Positions 61,225-64,000 of a DNA stretch of 64,000 nt are shown here, in pieces. Numbering within the stretch: the first letter of the stretch is position 1; every line of letters begins with the position of its first letter. This DNA is from Desulfosarcina alkanivorans. Its GTDB lineage: Bacteria > Desulfobacterota > Desulfobacteria > Desulfobacterales > Desulfosarcinaceae. The stretch lies in the NCBI RefSeq assembly GCF_009688945.1, contig NZ_AP021874.1, positions 1,488,001 through 1,552,000 of the forward strand, read 5' to 3'. The notes under the pieces were generated by a model. That model did no database searches. It was not told the DNA's origin and was given only the letters and a program-made list of their open reading frames with translations. The translations under genes were made by a program, and so were the position numbers.

Positions 61225-61584
61225 ATGAAATACTTCTGCCTGACATTCATTATATTCTTGACAGTCGGCACCGCCCTTGCCGGGCCGCCGGCATCGCCCC
61301 CGCCGGTCAGGGAAGAAACCATCCCGGTAATGGCCGCGCCCGTCCGTTTTTTTCAGAAATACCTTTCCGGAGCGGACGGCCATCGCTGCCCCATGACCCC
61401 GTCGTGCTCCAGCTATGCCCTGCAGGCCATGCAGCGCCACGGTGCCATCAAAGGATGGATCATGGCCTGCGACCGGCTGATGCGTTGCGGCCATGACGAA
61501 CTGAGGCTAAGTCCGCCAACACTGACCCGCCACGGCGTTCGCTGCCAGGACCCGGTTCAGAACAACGACTTCTGGCTGCACTGA
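61225..61584 (+). CDS. yidD: YidD-like membrane protein insertion efficiency factor with signal peptide
   Basis: A 119-residue protein with the YidD (DUF37) core: FFQKYLSGADGHRCPMTPSCSSYALQAM (given here as FFQKYLSG...CPMTPSCSSYA), HGAIKGWIMACDRLMRC. YidD proteins help insertion of membrane proteins by YidC and are usually about 70-85 residues. This one carries an extra N-terminal hydrophobic segment ending TALAG, like an export signal, so it may act outside the cytoplasm. It lies in an operon with a TPR protein. Confidence 0.85.
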   Translation: MKYFCLTFIIFLTVGTALAGPPASPPPVREETIPVMAAPVRFFQKYLSGADGHRCPMTPSCSSYALQAMQRHGAIKGWIMACDRLMRCGHDELRLSPPTLTRHGVRCQDPVQNNDFWLH

Positions 61585-61590
61585 CATCCG

Positions 61591-62535
61591 ATGGGATGCC
61601 CCATGGTATTTCAACCGCCCCTCCGCTTCCTGATGGTGGTCACTGCTGCCGCCCTGGTGCTGTGTGCCGCCGCCGGTCAGGGTGAGGCACAGTTGACCAT
61701 CGATGCGGACAGCCAATACGACTATGCCCAATCCCGCCTCGACGCCGACGCCTATGATGAGGCCGTCGTCGAATTCAACCGGTTTGTCCATTTTTTCCCT
61801 TCCGATCCCAGGGTCCCCCGGGCCCGCTTCCAGACGGCAATGGCCCACTTCGGCGCCGGCCGCTACCAGGCGGCCGCCACCCTTTTCAACATGCTGATCG
61901 CCGACTATGCGGATTCCCACCCGGACAACGAGGCCTACTTCATGCTCAGCCGCTGTCATGCGCGCCAGGGCATGGTCGAACAGGCCATGGTGGACCTGCA
62001 CAACCTCATGGCCCTGTCCGGTCGACCGGACGTGATCGACCGGGCGCGCTACGAACTGGGATGGCTGCATGTGGACCAGGGCCGCTGGAAGGATGCCGGC
62101 CAGGTCTTTGAACGAATCACCCCCGGCAACCGGGACCGCTTCCAGGTGGCCGGGTTGACCCGGGACCTGGCCCTGAGCGACGCGATCCCGGTGAAAAACC
62201 CCACAACCGCCGGCGTGCTCTCGATCATCCCCGGCGGCGGGCAATTGTACTGCAACCGATACCAGGATGCCCTGACCGCCTTCCTGATCAACGCCGGCCT
62301 GATCTGGGCGGCCTGGGAGGCTTTTGACGACGAGCAATACGCCCTTGGCAGCGTGATCAGTTTCGTGGAGTTCGGCTTTTATACCGGCAACATATACGGG
62401 GCCGTCTCCAGCGCGCACAAGTACAATCGAGACCGGATCGCCGAATTTCGTGAGCGCCTGAGCCGCCGCCAGGTCTCCTTTTCCCTGGCACCGGCACCCG
62501 ACGGTGCCGCCGCGTGCCTGACCGTCGACTTTTAA
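61591..62535 (+). CDS. TPR-like envelope protein
   Basis: A 314-residue protein: signal peptide (LMVVTAAALVLCAAAGQGEA), then about four tetratricopeptide-like helical pairs (YDYAQSRLDADAYDEAVVEF, FGAGRYQAAATLFNMLIADY, YELGWLHVDQGRWKDAGQVF) as in YbgF/BamD-type scaffolds. The C-terminal membrane region (AGVLSIIPGGGQLYCNRYQD...FLINAGLIWAAWEA) resembles DUF5683-type proteins often found next to YidD. It starts six bases after yidD. Role inferred: envelope assembly or secretion support. Confidence 0.75.
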   Translation: MGCPMVFQPPLRFLMVVTAAALVLCAAAGQGEAQLTIDADSQYDYAQSRLDADAYDEAVVEFNRFVHFFPSDPRVPRARFQTAMAHFGAGRYQAAATLFNMLIADYADSHPDNEAYFMLSRCHARQGMVEQAMVDLHNLMALSGRPDVIDRARYELGWLHVDQGRWKDAGQVFERITPGNRDRFQVAGLTRDLALSDAIPVKNPTTAGVLSIIPGGGQLYCNRYQDALTAFLINAGLIWAAWEAFDDEQYALGSVISFVEFGFYTGNIYGAVSSAHKYNRDRIAEFRERLSRRQVSFSLAPAPDGAAACLTVDF

Positions 62536-62539
62536 TCCC

Positions 62540-63541
62540 ATGCCCGCACCCGATTCATCCTCGAAAGACCTGACCCAAAAAATACTGCGGCTTGTGCTGC
62601 TGACAGGGCTTTTCATGGCTATGGCCGGTATCGGGGCCTACCTGGCCCTGACCCTGATCATCAAGGGCGCGGACACCGTGGTCGTCCCCGACCTGGTGGG
62701 CAAGGATGTGCTTTACGGGCTCGAAATCCTTTCGGACCTGGGGCTCAATACCCGCGTCAAAGGAACGGCCTACCATGACCAGGTGCCCAAAAACCATGTG
62801 ATCGACCAGGATCCGGATCCCGGTGCCGCCATCAAACGGGGGCGTGACGTCAGGATACGGGTTTCCCGCGGTCCCCAGACCATCGTCATGCCCAATCTGA
62901 CCGGCCTTTCCCGCCAGCAGGGCGAAATCCTGCTGGCCGAAAACGGCCTGTGCCAGGGGGCGGTCGCCGTCATGGCCAGCTTCCGGCACACCGCCGGCCG
63001 GGTGATCTCCCAAACCCCGCAGCCCGGTACAACCGTTTCCCGCCACACCTGCGCCGACCTGATGGTCAGCCGGGGACCGCCCTCCCCGGCTTTTCCCATG
63101 GTGGACCTGGCCGGTTTTACCCTGGAGGCAGCCATTCGCCGACTGGAACAACTGCAGCTGACGGTGGGTAAAATCCTGGCTGTCCGCAGGGCCGGCCCGC
63201 AGTTGGATACGGTCGTGGACCAGCTGCCGCTTGCCGGATATCGCGTCATCCCGGGCAGTCCGGTGGACCTGACGGTCAACCGGTCCGTCGACGGCAGGCA
63301 TTCCGGCGATCCGGGAAAAGCCGATCAGGTGGAACTGTTCCGGTTCTCCCTGGAAAACGGATTTTTAAAAAAACGCGTGCGGGTCAAAATGATCCAGGCC
63401 CGGTATTCGCTGGACCTGCTGGATGATTTTATGTCGCCGGGCCAAGAAATCTGGCTTTTGGTTCCCAAAAATGGTAATCCCACGGTACTTGTCTATGTGG
63501 ATGACCAGTTGATGGAAACCCGGATAATGAGCGCCCGCTGA
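62540..63541 (+). CDS. PASTA-domain membrane protein
   Basis: A 333-residue protein with one N-terminal membrane helix ([20 protein letters not shown]) and three PASTA domains ([20 protein letters not shown] ~48-115; [20 protein letters not shown] ~116-183; [20 protein letters not shown] ~189-255), then a unique C-terminal domain. PASTA repeats bind peptidoglycan fragments. It has no kinase domain. From memory, such a gene sits between rsmB and rpe in several deltaproteobacteria; here it is next to rpe but far from rsmB. Confidence 0.87.
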   Translation: MPAPDSSSKDLTQKILRLVLLTGLFMAMAGIGAYLALTLIIKGADTVVVPDLVGKDVLYGLEILSDLGLNTRVKGTAYHDQVPKNHVIDQDPDPGAAIKRGRDVRIRVSRGPQTIVMPNLTGLSRQQGEILLAENGLCQGAVAVMASFRHTAGRVISQTPQPGTTVSRHTCADLMVSRGPPSPAFPMVDLAGFTLEAAIRRLEQLQLTVGKILAVRRAGPQLDTVVDQLPLAGYRVIPGSPVDLTVNRSVDGRHSGDPGKADQVELFRFSLENGFLKKRVRVKMIQARYSLDLLDDFMSPGQEIWLLVPKNGNPTVLVYVDDQLMETRIMSAR

Positions 63542-63609
63542 ACGACCCGGGTTACACCGGAATACATTCCGAGCCCCTCGGATTTCCTGAACATGAAAAT
63601 GAGGTAAAA

Positions 63610-64000
63610 ATGAAAGCTATTGCACCGTCGATTTTATCGGCAGACTTTTCCAGGCTGGGAGACGAAATTCAGGCCGTGGAAGCCGCCGGCGCCGACTGGA
63701 TCCATGTGGATGTCATGGACGGCCGCTTCGTTCCCAATATCACCATGGGACCGCTGGTGGTCGAGGCGGTTCGACGATCCACCCGTCTGACCATCGACAT
63801 CCACCTGATGATCGAATCTCCGGAAAACTATATCGCAGCGTTTGCCGATGCCGGTGCCGACTATATCGCCGTCCACCAGGAGGCCTGCACCCACCTGCAC
63901 CGCACGGTCCAGCTGATCCGCGAACGCGGCGCCAGGCCCGGTGTGGCCCTGAACCCCGCGACGCCCGTGGAAAGCCTGGAGTGGGTATTGGAAGACCTCG
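63610..64000 (+). CDS. rpe: ribulose-phosphate 3-epimerase (cut by window end)
   Basis: The first 130 residues of a TIM-barrel epimerase: [16 protein letters not shown], the metal/catalytic pair in [31 protein letters not shown] and [11 protein letters not shown]. It interconverts ribulose-5-phosphate and xylulose-5-phosphate. GAGG precedes the ATG. About 90 more residues are expected beyond the window. Confidence 0.96.
   Translation, partial: MKAIAPSILSADFSRLGDEIQAVEAAGADWIHVDVMDGRFVPNITMGPLVVEAVRRSTRLTIDIHLMIESPENYIAAFADAGADYIAVHQEACTHLHRTVQLIRERGARPGVALNPATPVESLEWVLEDL

Noticed and set aside
1-64000. CRISPR array
   Set aside because: No identical 25-40 base repeats at regular 60-75 base spacing were seen; the heptamer runs and inverted-repeat elements do not fit, and no cas genes are present.
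1-64000. Prophage or complete insertion sequence
   Set aside because: No transposase, integrase or phage structural gene was recognised anywhere in the window.

Overview
The window looks like a chromosome segment of a GC-rich, strictly anaerobic deltaproteobacterium (Desulfobacterota), most like the aromatic-degrading sulfate reducers of the Desulfosarcina/Desulfobacteraceae type. The support is a BamA/Dch/Had gene set for benzoyl-CoA breakdown, indolepyruvate:ferredoxin oxidoreductase, an ADP-forming acyl-CoA synthetase, a desulforedoxin-like protein, and a def-fmt-rsmB...PASTA-rpe backbone. This placement is inferred from gene content only; no rRNA is present.

Layout. 0-9 kb: housekeeping and stress genes (omega-amidase-like hydrolase, PilZ protein, RNase H, Lon protease, a phosphotransferase/P-loop kinase fusion, a double universal-stress protein, a 55-residue desulforedoxin-like protein). 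9.0-10.3 kb: two GNAT acetyltransferases, one AcuA-like, facing away from the catabolic cluster. 10.5-29.9 kb: a long plus-strand cluster of 15 genes for anaerobic aromatic/acyl-CoA metabolism. Its first half (oah/bamA, SDR, thiolase, DUF35 partner, dch, had) can carry cyclohexa-1,5-diene-1-carbonyl-CoA through 3-hydroxypimelyl-CoA to glutaryl-CoA plus acetyl-CoA. Its second half (iorAB, paaK, a ketopantoate-reductase-like dehydrogenase, a BadF-type ATPase with a single 2-hydroxyacyl-CoA-dehydratase/benzoyl-CoA-reductase-like protein, an ADP-forming CoA ligase, an AMP-forming CoA ligase, an atypical thiolase) fits aryl-pyruvate, aryl-acetate or hydroxy-acyl-CoA metabolism. 30-41.7 kb: mixed genes (EF-hand lipoprotein, KhpA, PlsB-like acyltransferase, a five/six-PAS hybrid histidine kinase, two membrane proteins, RhlE helicase, alpha/beta hydrolase, a free-standing ThrRS-type editing domain, a CPBP protease). 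41.8-43.8 kb: an AT-rich, gene-poor stretch with a broken Fic gene, lying against the 3' end of tRNA-Leu(CAG). 44-48.3 kb: ribF, def, fmt, rsmB. 48.3-61.1 kb: a complete type II secretion operon in the order gspF-G-H-I-J-K-L-M-N-C-D-E. 61.2-64 kb: yidD, a TPR protein, a PASTA protein and the start of rpe.

Two non-coding patterns stand out. First, many intergenic gaps, especially in the catabolic cluster, are filled by degenerate runs with a strict 7-base period (ten back-to-back heptamers at 12870-12939). Second, a 125-170 bp element with imperfect terminal inverted repeats occurs three times (14161, 45135, 50252). One copy sits inside the secretion operon and one inside the catabolic cluster, and both create false upstream starts for the next gene.

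The most distinctive biological possibilities are: the single-subunit benzoyl-CoA-reductase/dehydratase-like protein with its own activase; acetyltransferase genes placed beside the acyl-CoA ligase cluster; a secretin (GspD) fused to a C-terminal SPOR domain; and the free-standing ThrRS-type editing protein.
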